Assembly (NCBI GenBank): GCA_964369185.1
Contig: CAYJEN010000101.1
Location: 1-5,001 of the forward strand
Source of the DNA: CAYJAZ01 sp964369185
GTDB lineage: Bacteria; Desulfobacterota; Desulfovibrionia; Desulfovibrionales; Desulfovibrionaceae
DNA: 5,001 bases
Direction of reading: 5' to 3'
Shown one piece after another: positions 1 to 5,001 of the stretch. The notes beneath the pieces were generated by a model that had not been told where the DNA came from, did no database searches, and saw nothing but the letters and a program-made list of their open reading frames with translations. Each line of letters begins with the position of its first letter. The first letter of the stretch is position 1. The translations under genes and the position numbers were made by a program.

Positions 1-1439
1 CCAACTAAGAAGTAGCAGAAGATAGTAACAACGAACATACCGGCGATATTAAGAATTAAACCGGATTTAATCATTGCACTGATAGGCACTTTTCCGCTAC
101 CGAATACGATTGTATTTGGAGGGGTAGCAACAGGCATCATGAACGCACAACTTGCAGCGATAGCAGCAGGGATTGTGAATAATTGCGGTGGAATACCTTG
201 AGTTGCGGCAAGTGCGCCAAGAAGTGGTAAGAATGCAGCAGCAGTAGCAGTATTCGAGGTAACTTCTGTAAGGAATATGATAACAGTTACGATTGTAAGC
301 GTCATAACAACAGGAGCTACGCCTTTAATTCCGCCAAGACTTACTGAAACCCATTCTGCAAGACCTGATGATGAAATAACAGCAGCAAGTGATAAACCGC
401 CACCAAAAAGAACCAATGTTCCCCAAGGAAGTGAAGCGGTTGCTTTCCAGTCCATAACAAACACACGTCGTCTAGCATCAACAGGAATAATGAAGAGGAG
501 AATTGCTGAGAACATAGCTATGAAAGTATCATTCACGAATTTGATGTGATCATCAATCATTGGTTCAAAAATCCAAGCAAGAGCTGTAAGAGTAAATATA
601 ACAGCTATATATTTTTCACCTTTGTTCCATGCACCAAGTTTTGAAATCTCTTCTTGAATGATTTTTGCAGAGTTTTCAGAGTTAAGATTAAATCTTTTTC
701 TGCAGAGCCACATCCAAGTAATAAGAATCATGGTAACGGCAACAGGCACACCAAGAAGCATCCATTGACCAAAGCCAATGCTGATTTTATAGTGCTCTTC
801 AAGATATGCACGAAGTAATGCGTTAGGTGGTGTACCGATGAGAGTTCCGATACCGCCTAAGCTTGCTCCGTAAGCAACTGCAAGAAGTAGAGCTGTTGCA
901 AAACGTTGGTGATCAGGATTTTTTTCGTCAACAACCATTGTGATAACTGAAAGAGCGATTGGAAGCATCATAATAGCAGTTGCGGAGTTACTAACCCACA
1001 TACTGATAAAACCGGTAGCTATCATAAAGCCGGCAATCTGGTGACGCCCTCTATAACCAACGATATTAATAATGTTAAGTGCTATACGACGGTGTAAATT
1101 CCATCTTTCCATTGCAATACCAAGAATAAATCCACCTAAGAATAGATAAATTGTTGAGTTTGCATACGGTGCTAATGCTTGCCCCATTGTTCCAAGCCCC
1201 AATGCAGGAACTAGAATAATAGGTAAAAGCGATGTTGCAGGAATTGGTAGAGCTTCAGTTGCCCACCAAGTTGCCATTAAAGAACCTAAACCAAAGCACT
1301 TCCAAGCACTTTCTGACATGCCAGCAGGCGGATCCATTACAAAAACTAATCCAAATAGGAGAAGTCCAAGAACAAAGCCAATCCAGCTTTCAAGTTTGTG
1401 AATTCCTTCAAATTCCTCAATTTTATCGGGTAAATGCAT
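1..1439 (-). CDS. DASS/SLC13-family sodium-coupled dicarboxylate transporter, 3' end cut by window edge
   Basis: This is an inner-membrane divalent anion:Na+ symporter. The reading frame from the ATG at 1439 stays open to position 1, giving 479 full codons plus two bases. Family members are about 460-520 residues, so only a short C-terminal tail is missing. The protein is strongly hydrophobic with about a dozen membrane segments. It shows the duplicated family motifs: SNS at residues 150-152 followed by GGIGTLIGTPPN at 195-206, and SNT at 395-397 followed by ATPPNTIVFGSG at 438-449. Residues 430-445 fit the sodium:sulfate symporter signature (S-x2-F-x2-P-[LIVM]-[GSA]-x3-N-x-[LIVM]-V). In studied relatives these paired loops bind Na+ and the carboxylate. 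The start is set by a strong AGGAGG four bases upstream. The gene follows the fumarase genes after 138 nt, so succinate, fumarate or malate is the likely substrate, inferred from context. Tartrate or sulfate cannot be excluded from sequence alone. Confidence 0.93.
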   Translation of the reverse strand, partial: MHLPDKIEEFEGIHKLESWIGFVLGLLLFGLVFVMDPPAGMSESAWKCFGLGSLMATWWATEALPIPATSLLPIILVPALGLGTMGQALAPYANSTIYLFLGGFILGIAMERWNLHRRIALNIINIVGYRGRHQIAGFMIATGFISMWVSNSATAIMMLPIALSVITMVVDEKNPDHQRFATALLLAVAYGASLGGIGTLIGTPPNALLRAYLEEHYKISIGFGQWMLLGVPVAVTMILITWMWLCRKRFNLNSENSAKIIQEEISKLGAWNKGEKYIAVIFTLTALAWIFEPMIDDHIKFVNDTFIAMFSAILLFIIPVDARRRVFVMDWKATASLPWGTLVLFGGGLSLAAVISSSGLAEWVSVSLGGIKGVAPVVMTLTIVTVIIFLTEVTSNTATAAAFLPLLGALAATQGIPPQLFTIPAAIAASCAFMMPVATPPNTIVFGSGKVPISAMIKSGLILNIAGMFVVTIFCYFLV

Positions 1440-1577
1440 AAAGCCTCCTCAAAGGGTGTTATTTCATTTTCATTCTATACAGGAGCTAAAAGCTCATCGT
1501 ATGGGTCACTTCCTTGTGTCTAGCTTCTAGACGGGGTTATACTGTTGATATTTTATACAATTTGCATAAGTGAGAGT
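1440..1577. other. Spacer between fumarase beta and transporter genes, with two small inverted repeats
   Basis: This 138-nt non-coding stretch contains two short perfect inverted repeats: GAGCT-AAA-AGCTC at 1483-1495 and GTCTAG-CTT-CTAGAC at 1518-1532. Neither is followed by a T run on the minus strand, so neither looks like an intrinsic terminator, and read-through from the fumarase genes into the transporter is possible. A TAGAAT hexamer on the minus strand (1472-1477) resembles a -10 box but lacks a convincing -35 partner. Confidence 0.5.
1444..1449 (-). promoter_or_regulatory. Ribosome binding site of the transporter gene
   Basis: The minus strand reads GAGGAGGCTTTATG. A full AGGAGG Shine-Dalgarno core sits four bases before the ATG at 1439. 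It is the strongest ribosome binding site in the window, although the spacing is slightly short. It fixes the transporter start. The 13 bases TAAAGCCTCCTCA on the plus strand (1439-1451), which include this site, recur exactly at 2181-2193 in the fumarase spacer. Confidence 0.75.
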
Positions 1578-2132
1578 TTATGCCATTGCCTCTTCTAATT
1601 TTGGCTTTGCGTAAAGTTCTTCGCCGTAACTATCGTTTACAACTAAAACAGGCATATTTTCAATTTCGATTCTACGCACTGCTTCCGGTCCTAGTTCATC
1701 ATAAGCAACGACTTCAACCGATTTTACGCTTTTTGATGCCAAAGCACCTGCGCCGCCTGTTGCTAGAAGATAAACGCCTTTATGTTCTTTCATTGCATCT
1801 ATAACTTCTTGAGATCTTTTGCCTTTGCCCATGCTTCCGGCAAGTCCTAGGCTATAGAGTCTGGGAGCGAATTTATCCATTCTTGAAGAGGTTGTTGGGC
1901 CGCAAGCACCAATAACTTTACCTTCAGGAGCCGGTGATGGACCCATATAGTAAATAATCTGCCCTTCGATATCGATAGGAAGTTCTTTTCCCTCATCAAG
2001 AGTTTGAATAAATCTTTTATGTGCCGCATCACGGCAAGAGTAGATAACGCCGGATAATGTGACTAAGTCGCCGGCTTTAAGCTTTGTGATATCCTCTTTA
2101 GAAAGAGGAGTTGTCAAATTCCAAGTAGCCAT
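1578..2132 (-). CDS. Class I fumarate hydratase, beta (C-terminal-domain type) subunit
   Basis: This is the cytoplasmic subunit that joins the alpha subunit to make an oxygen-sensitive iron-sulfur fumarase, which hydrates fumarate to malate reversibly. The protein has 184 residues, normal for free-standing beta subunits. Visible family motifs are RDAAHKR at 34-40, GPTTSSRMD at 78-86 (usually written GPTTSGRMD, the substrate-binding loop), GKGKR at 102-106 and the ATGGAGAL loop at 124-131. The ATG at 2132 is preceded by AAAAGG with a six-base spacer. The alpha gene lies upstream, but 148 nt away rather than nearly abutting. L-tartrate dehydratase (TtdB) belongs to the same family and cannot be excluded by motif. 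The neighbouring frdAB genes favour fumarase. Some genomes call such genes fumB; no symbol is assigned because naming varies. Confidence 0.93.
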   Translation of the reverse strand: MATWNLTTPLSKEDITKLKAGDLVTLSGVIYSCRDAAHKRFIQTLDEGKELPIDIEGQIIYYMGPSPAPEGKVIGACGPTTSSRMDKFAPRLYSLGLAGSMGKGKRSQEVIDAMKEHKGVYLLATGGAGALASKSVKSVEVVAYDELGPEAVRRIEIENMPVLVVNDSYGEELYAKPKLEEAMA

Positions 2133-2280
2133 TGAATATCCTTTTTTGTTTTAGTAAGAAGTGAGGAGTAATGCTGAGGGTAAAGCCTCCTCACTTCTTG
2201 AGTTTCAACACCTTCTAACGGGTTTTAGGAGAGATACCCGAGTGTTCATAAGATGCTAAAACATTGAGAGAAAGTTATAA
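2133..2280. other. Spacer between fumarase alpha and beta genes
   Basis: This 148-nt stretch has no credible reading frame. It holds the 13-bp stem-loop at 2156-2199 and a weak CGGGT/ACCCG pair (2219-2223 and 2236-2240). A small palindrome, ACTATAA-TG-TTATAGT at 2280-2295, overlaps the alpha gene's stop codon. Alpha and beta genes of two-subunit class I fumarases are usually nearly contiguous, so this length is unusual. Confidence 0.55.
2156..2199 (-). repeat. Perfect 13-bp inverted repeat (stem-loop) upstream of fumarase beta
   Basis: The plus strand has AAGAAGTGAGGAG at 2156-2168 and its exact reverse complement CTCCTCACTTCTT at 2187-2199, with an 18-base loop. Three further pairs (GCT at 2173-2175 with AGC at 2184-2186) are possible inside the loop. 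On the minus-strand transcript the stem ends about 23 bases before the beta-subunit ATG. It is followed by an A-rich stretch, not a U run, so it does not resemble an intrinsic terminator. A role in mRNA processing or stability, or in setting the alpha/beta ratio, is inference. The 5' arm on the transcript also carries an AGGAGG sequence that is not followed by any start codon. Confidence 0.75.
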
Positions 2281-2909
2281 CTATAATGTTATAGTACGGT
2301 GTCTTATAGAATGGCACTGAATGTTCACTGCCAATGGTAAAGACGCAATGTGACAAGGGGCTTTCTCAACTTTCACCGCTAGGGCAGTTGTTTTTCCTCC
2401 AAGTCCCATAGGTCCTATATCTAATTTGTTTATTCTTTCTAGATATTCTTCTTCAAGAGCGCGTAGTTCAGGATCTGGGTTTACATCGTCTAAATGTCTC
2501 ATAAGAGCTTTTTTAGCAAGTATACCAACAGTTTCGAATGTTCCGCCAATACCAATACCAACAACTACAGGAGGGCATGGATTAGGGCCGGATTCCGCTA
2601 CTCTTTCAATCACGAATTGACGAATGCCTTCAAGACCTTGTGATGGGCTAAGCATTGTCACGCGGGACATATTTTCACTGCCGCCACCTTTTGCAAGGTA
2701 GGATATTTTCAATCCATCGCCGGCAACGATATNNNNNNNNNNNNNNNNNNNNNNNNNNNNNNNNNNNNNNNNNNNNNNNNNNNNNNNNNNNNNNNNNNNN
2801 NNNNNNNNNNNNNNNNNNNNNNNNNNNNNNNNTCTTCTAAAACTGTGCTTGCTTCTGCAATCATATTAACAATTGCTTTATGAATAGTTTCATTAGGGAT
2901 TATACGCAT
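2281..2909 (-). CDS. Class I fumarate hydratase, alpha (iron-sulfur) subunit, interrupted by an assembly gap
   Basis: This is the catalytic iron-sulfur half of the two-subunit fumarase. Before the gap are 25 N-terminal codons (MRIIPNETIHKAI...). After it, about 150 codons begin IVAGDGLKISYLAKGGGSENMS and run to a TAG at 2281. The GGGSEN motif, the cysteine in GPNPCPP, the GLGGKTTALAV block and the cysteine in APCHIASLP are all present. In this family three cysteines hold a [4Fe-4S] cluster. The first, in the CQDTG-type motif, should lie in the missing part. The protein is normally about 280 residues, so roughly 100 residues are absent from the window. The start is taken as the ATG at 2909 because AGAAGG lies nine bases upstream; a TTG at 2918 directly abuts that site. 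The gene begins 14 nt after the frdB stop, so the two are probably cotranscribed. Tartrate dehydratase alpha is the main alternative. Confidence 0.9.
2733..2832. other. Assembly gap of exactly 100 N inside the fumarase alpha gene
   Basis: Positions 2733-2832 are all N, a common placeholder length for a scaffold join. The coding frames on the two sides do not agree across 100 bases: an uninterrupted gene needs a gap length that leaves remainder 2 on division by 3, and 100 leaves 1. From the usual protein length, the real missing segment is about 300 bp. The gene is therefore likely intact in the organism and only broken in this assembly. Confidence 0.97.
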
Positions 2910-2923
2910 AAAGTTCAACCTTC

Positions 2924-3697
2924 TTATATATTCCCGTCACGAGAAAGTTTTTTCAAAATAAACTTAGGAACAATTCCTTTCACGCTTTCGATTGTTACCA
3001 TTCTGCGCATAACGCCTAATTGATCTTGTAAAGGAAGTTTTTTCGGGCAAACATCTTCACAGCCAAGTAGACCCATACAGCCGAATACGCCTGTATCATC
3101 GCCAACTAATTCATAGTATTCTTTTGATGTACGATTATCACGCGGATCGAGGTAGAATCTCGCTAATCTGTTGATACTTGTTGCACCGATAAAATCTTCT
3201 CTCATACGTGCATTACCACAAGCTGCAACACAACAACCGCATTCAATACATCTATCTAATTCAAAGATTTGATTAGCTAATTCGTTGTCCATACGGTCTT
3301 CTTCTGCGCTAGGATCGAATTTTTTATCTGTGTGAATCCATGATTCTATTTTCTTTCCAACTGAACGGAACCAAGTTCCTGTATCAACTGATAAATCGCC
3401 CACGAGTTTGAATACAGGGAGTGGGTGAAGTGTAATAACCTCAGGTAAATCAGATGTTTGTGTGTGACATGCAAGAGCCGGTCTACCATTGATTACCATA
3501 CCGCATGAACCGCAGATGCCCGCTCTACAGCAGAAATCAAATTGAAGACTTGGATCTTGTTCATCTCTGATAAGGTTAAGAGCTACGAATAGTGTCATTC
3601 TGTCAAATTCTTCCAAGAAGAAAGACTGCATGAATGGTTCTCGTGTAGGATCTGCCGGATTATATCTAAATATTTGAAACTCTAGTTTTCTAGCCAT
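2924..3697 (-). CDS. frdB: Fumarate reductase iron-sulfur subunit FrdB
   Basis: FrdB carries electrons from the membrane cytochrome b (quinol side) to the FrdA flavin, on the cytoplasmic face of the inner membrane. The 257-residue protein is full length. The N-terminal plant-type ferredoxin domain has [2Fe-2S] ligands C57, C62, C65 and C77 (CRAGICGSC...ACH). The C-terminal domain has CIECGCCVAAC at 150-160 plus C207, C213 and C217 (in CEDVCP). By family pattern C150, C153, C156 and C217 hold the [4Fe-4S] cluster, and C160, C207 and C213 the [3Fe-4S] cluster. Blocks such as GRPALACHT, PLPVFKLVGDLSVDTGTWF and MREDF match the Wolinella/Desulfovibrio type. An extra cysteine, C56, sits directly beside ligand C57. 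The ATG at 3697 follows AAAAGG and seven A's. The preceding frdA stop is an unusually distant 231 nt upstream. Succinate dehydrogenase activity (SdhB) in the reverse direction is possible. Confidence 0.96.
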   Translation of the reverse strand: MARKLEFQIFRYNPADPTREPFMQSFFLEEFDRMTLFVALNLIRDEQDPSLQFDFCCRAGICGSCGMVINGRPALACHTQTSDLPEVITLHPLPVFKLVGDLSVDTGTWFRSVGKKIESWIHTDKKFDPSAEEDRMDNELANQIFELDRCIECGCCVAACGNARMREDFIGATSINRLARFYLDPRDNRTSKEYYELVGDDTGVFGCMGLLGCEDVCPKKLPLQDQLGVMRRMVTIESVKGIVPKFILKKLSRDGNI

Positions 3698-3770
3698 TTT
3701 TTTTCCTTTTTTTCAAGAGGGGGAAAATTAGTTTGTTTAGACAATACAATGAGAATAAAAATTAAATAGT

Positions 3771-3807
3771 CAGATAACAGTGCTATATACTAGCTGTAAA
3801 CTATCTG
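3771..3807 (-). repeat. Interrupted inverted repeat upstream of frdB
   Basis: CAGATA-ACAG at 3771-3780 faces CTGT at 3794-3797 and TATCTG at 3802-3807. This gives ten pairs, with four bases (3798-3801) bulged on one side. On the minus strand it is followed by a U-rich stretch (ACTATTTAATTTTTATT). It could therefore be a weak terminator or attenuator, or an operator around the candidate promoter it overlaps. The stem is AT-rich and the reading is uncertain. Confidence 0.4.
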
Positions 3808-3812
3808 GTAAA
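3784..3812 (-). promoter_or_regulatory. Possible sigma-70-type promoter for frdB
   Basis: On the minus strand TTTACC (3807-3812) and TATATA (3784-3789) are separated by exactly 17 bases. Each matches the sigma-70 consensus at four of six positions. It would give frdB and the fumarase genes a start independent of frdA, with a leader of about 80 nt. In AT-rich DNA such matches arise easily by chance. Confidence 0.22.
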
Positions 3813-3857
3813 CCTAAATAATTTTTACAACAATTAGTTTTTCAGGAAGTGGGGAGT

Positions 3858-3908
3858 TTGAGGGGGGAAAACTCATTTTTGATTCAAAAATGGGGTTTCC
3901 CACCTCAA
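3858..3908 (-). repeat. 51-base imperfect inverted repeat (24-nt arms, 3-nt loop) after frdA
   Basis: The arms are 3858-3881 and 3885-3908, with loop ATT at 3882-3884. By hand alignment 21 of 24 positions pair: an outer TTGAGG/CCTCAA helix, a GGGAAA/TTTCCC helix and a perfect CATTTTTG/CAAAAATG tip. Three mismatches separate the blocks. It begins about 20 bases downstream of the frdA stop codon at 3929. No U run follows on the minus strand, so it is not a classical terminator. An mRNA-stabilising, processing or attenuating role is inference. The 19-bp tip at 3874-3892 could also serve as a DNA operator. Confidence 0.8.
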
Positions 3909-3928
3909 GAAAAACAAATCCGCTTCCA

Positions 3929-5001
3929 CTATTTCAAATTCTCATTGATTCTTAATTTTTCTTCTGGAATATCAGCGTAGATGATTTTACCGCCACCGTA
4001 TCCACGTTCTCCCGGAGGAAGTTCGTAGTAAGGTGTAGCTTCTTCGTAGCTAAGGGTTGGTAAATCGTCACCCGGTTTCCATGTGGCAAGAGTACGGTTG
4101 AGCCATTCTTTATCGTTACGTTCCGGGAAGTCTTCACGAGCATGCGCACCACGACTCTCAGTACGTTTTAGCGCACCATAAGCGGTACAAAGAGCAAGTT
4201 TTAGCATACCGTCAACTCTAAGAGCTAGGGAGAGTTCAGGAGTAAATCCTACACTATGTCCTTGTAGACCGATATTTTTTGCTCTGTCACGAAGGATTTG
4301 AAGTTTTTTCACGCCTTCTTCAAGACTTGGACCATTACGGAAAATACCAACGTGATCCATCATAATATCTTGCATTTCGTTACGGATTGAAGTTGCGTTT
4401 TCTTTTCCGTTTTTACCTGTAACTATAGCGTTGATTTTTTCTTCAATCTGCGCTTTAGCATCGGCAATGCATTGAGTTTTAATGATGTTTTCATTAGATT
4501 TAAGGAATTCGGTAACTTTTTCGCCGATAACTCTACCGGAAACAATTGTTTCAGCTAGTGAGTTACCACCAAGTCTGTTGAATCCGTGCATATCCCAACA
4601 AGCAGCTTCGCCGGCAGAGAATAAACCGTGTAATCCATAAGCTGCACCGTCTTTATTTACTCGAACACCACCCATTGAATAGTGCTGAGTTGGGCGAACA
4701 GGAATAAGCTGATGAATTGGGTTTACACCTAGGAAGTGAGTTGAAATATCATAAACTTCACGTAGATTTGTTGTGATATGTTTTTCGCCAAGATGACGGA
4801 TATCAAGCCAGAGGTGATCACCATAAGGTGACTTCACGCCAAGACCTTTTCTCATATGTTCTGTCATACGACGAGAAACAACGTCACGAGAAGCAAGTTC
4901 AGCTTTTTCAGGCTCATAATCAGGCATAAAGCGATATTCATTTACGTCAAGAAGAGTTCCGCCATCGCCACGGCAACCTTCTGTTACTAAAATATCTGTA
5001 G
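3929..5001 (-). CDS. frdA: Fumarate reductase flavoprotein subunit FrdA, 5' end outside window
   Basis: FrdA is the FAD-bearing catalytic subunit that reduces fumarate to succinate on the cytoplasmic side of the inner membrane. The frame is open from the right edge to a TAG at 3929, giving 356 full codons. Relatives are about 620-660 residues, so roughly the C-terminal 55% is present and the N-terminal FAD-binding fold with the covalent-FAD histidine is outside. The visible part starts in the conserved TEGCRGDGG...RFMPDYEP block, so the ATG at 4927 is an internal methionine, not the start. Expected active-site residues are present: arginine in RDVVSR (codon at 4871-4873), histidine in QHYSMGG (4682-4684) and arginine in FNRLGGNSL (4574-4576). 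The C-terminal TESRGAHAREDFPERND block is typical of the SdhA/FrdA family. Fumarase genes downstream and the FrdB type favour a quinol:fumarate reductase; reverse operation as succinate dehydrogenase is possible. Confidence 0.95.
   Translation of the reverse strand, partial: TDILVTEGCRGDGGTLLDVNEYRFMPDYEPEKAELASRDVVSRRMTEHMRKGLGVKSPYGDHLWLDIRHLGEKHITTNLREVYDISTHFLGVNPIHQLIPVRPTQHYSMGGVRVNKDGAAYGLHGLFSAGEAACWDMHGFNRLGGNSLAETIVSGRVIGEKVTEFLKSNENIIKTQCIADAKAQIEEKINAIVTGKNGKENATSIRNEMQDIMMDHVGIFRNGPSLEEGVKKLQILRDRAKNIGLQGHSVGFTPELSLALRVDGMLKLALCTAYGALKRTESRGAHAREDFPERNDKEWLNRTLATWKPGDDLPTLSYEEATPYYELPPGERGYGGGKIIYADIPEEKLRINENLK

Larger units (their letters stand above)
3698..3928. other. Long spacer between frdA and frdB, rich in inverted repeats
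   Basis: These 231 bases contain no convincing gene. From the frdA side they hold the 51-base imperfect stem-loop (3858-3908), an AT-rich stretch, an interrupted inverted repeat (3771-3807) overlapping a possible promoter, and an A-rich ribosome binding region for frdB. A GAGGGGG(G)AAAA block occurs twice (plus strand, 3717-3727 and 3860-3871), and AATTAGTTT occurs twice (3726-3734 and 3832-3840). Genes for FrdA and FrdB are normally overlapping or only a few bases apart. Confidence 0.6.

Noticed and set aside
277..549. Plus-strand open frame of 90 codons
   Set aside because: It lies entirely inside the transporter gene on the opposite strand. Its translation shows no recognisable motif, while the minus-strand frame has clear family signatures.
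1472..1477. TAGAAT as a -10 box for the transporter
   Set aside because: The hexamer matches five of six consensus bases, but no acceptable -35 box lies 16-18 bases upstream, so it is not called.
1518..1532. GTCTAG-CTT-CTAGAC as a terminator after the fumarase beta gene
   Set aside because: The stem is only six pairs and is followed on the minus strand by ACAAGGAAG, not a U run.
1580..1804. Plus-strand open frame, and a similar one at 1232-1441
   Set aside because: Both run antisense to well-supported genes (fumarase beta and transporter) and give low-complexity proteins with no family features.
2710..2712. TTG as a start of a separate short fumarase gene
   Set aside because: Codons upstream of it to the gap edge (IVAGDG) continue the family pattern before GGGSEN. 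The apparent short gene is an artefact of the N run.
2916..2918. TTG start for fumarase alpha three codons upstream of the ATG
   Set aside because: It directly abuts the AGAAGG sequence, leaving no room for ribosome placement. The ATG at 2909 has a workable nine-base spacer.
3952..4152. Minus-strand 66-codon frame inside frdA
   Set aside because: It overlaps the conserved C-terminal FrdA coding frame and has no recognisable features.
4925..4927. ATG as a start for FrdA
   Set aside because: The 24 codons upstream to the window edge continue the conserved FrdA sequence (TEGCRGDGG...), so this methionine is internal.
1..5001. An undescribed multi-gene system, mobile element or CRISPR array
   Set aside because: All coding space is taken by known respiratory, hydratase and transporter families. 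No spaced direct repeats, transposase motifs or integration sites were seen.

Overview
All five genes in this window lie on the minus strand. In transcription order, right to left, they are: fumarate reductase flavoprotein (frdA, 5' end outside the window), fumarate reductase iron-sulfur subunit (frdB), class I fumarase alpha subunit (interrupted by a run of 100 N), class I fumarase beta subunit, and a sodium-coupled dicarboxylate transporter of the DASS/SLC13 family (its last few residues run off the left edge). Base composition is moderately AT-rich, around 40% GC by eye. The FrdB sequence has the cysteine spacing and overall pattern of the Wolinella/Desulfovibrio group of quinone-linked fumarate reductases. 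The set frdA-frdB-fumarase alpha-fumarase beta suggests an anaerobic, possibly host-associated, member of the Desulfovibrionaceae or a relative. That placement is an inference from remembered family patterns, not a database result. The N run points to a draft genome or metagenome scaffold.

Layout: 1-1439 transporter; 1440-1577 spacer; 1578-2132 fumarase beta; 2133-2280 spacer with a perfect 13-bp stem-loop; 2281-2909 fumarase alpha with the N run at 2733-2832; 14-nt spacer; 2924-3697 frdB; 3698-3928 spacer with a 51-base imperfect inverted repeat and a smaller one; 3929-5001 frdA, open at the right edge. No spacer exceeds 300 bases. No tRNA, rRNA, CRISPR array, insertion sequence or attachment site was seen.

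Together the genes form a C4-dicarboxylate module. The transporter would move succinate, fumarate or malate across the inner membrane. The two-subunit fumarase interconverts malate and fumarate. FrdAB, with a membrane cytochrome b subunit expected upstream of the window, reduces fumarate to succinate with electrons from menaquinol, or may run in reverse. The enzymes are well known and I see no new protein system. The most unusual signal is in the spacers. Subunits of the same enzyme, usually encoded almost back to back, are separated by 231 and 148 nt that carry strong inverted repeats, while the junction between the two different enzymes (frdB/fumarase alpha) is tight. In the frdA-frdB spacer, the 5' arm of the large stem can alternatively pair with the bases just upstream of the frdB ribosome binding site, which raises the possibility of an RNA-level control element.
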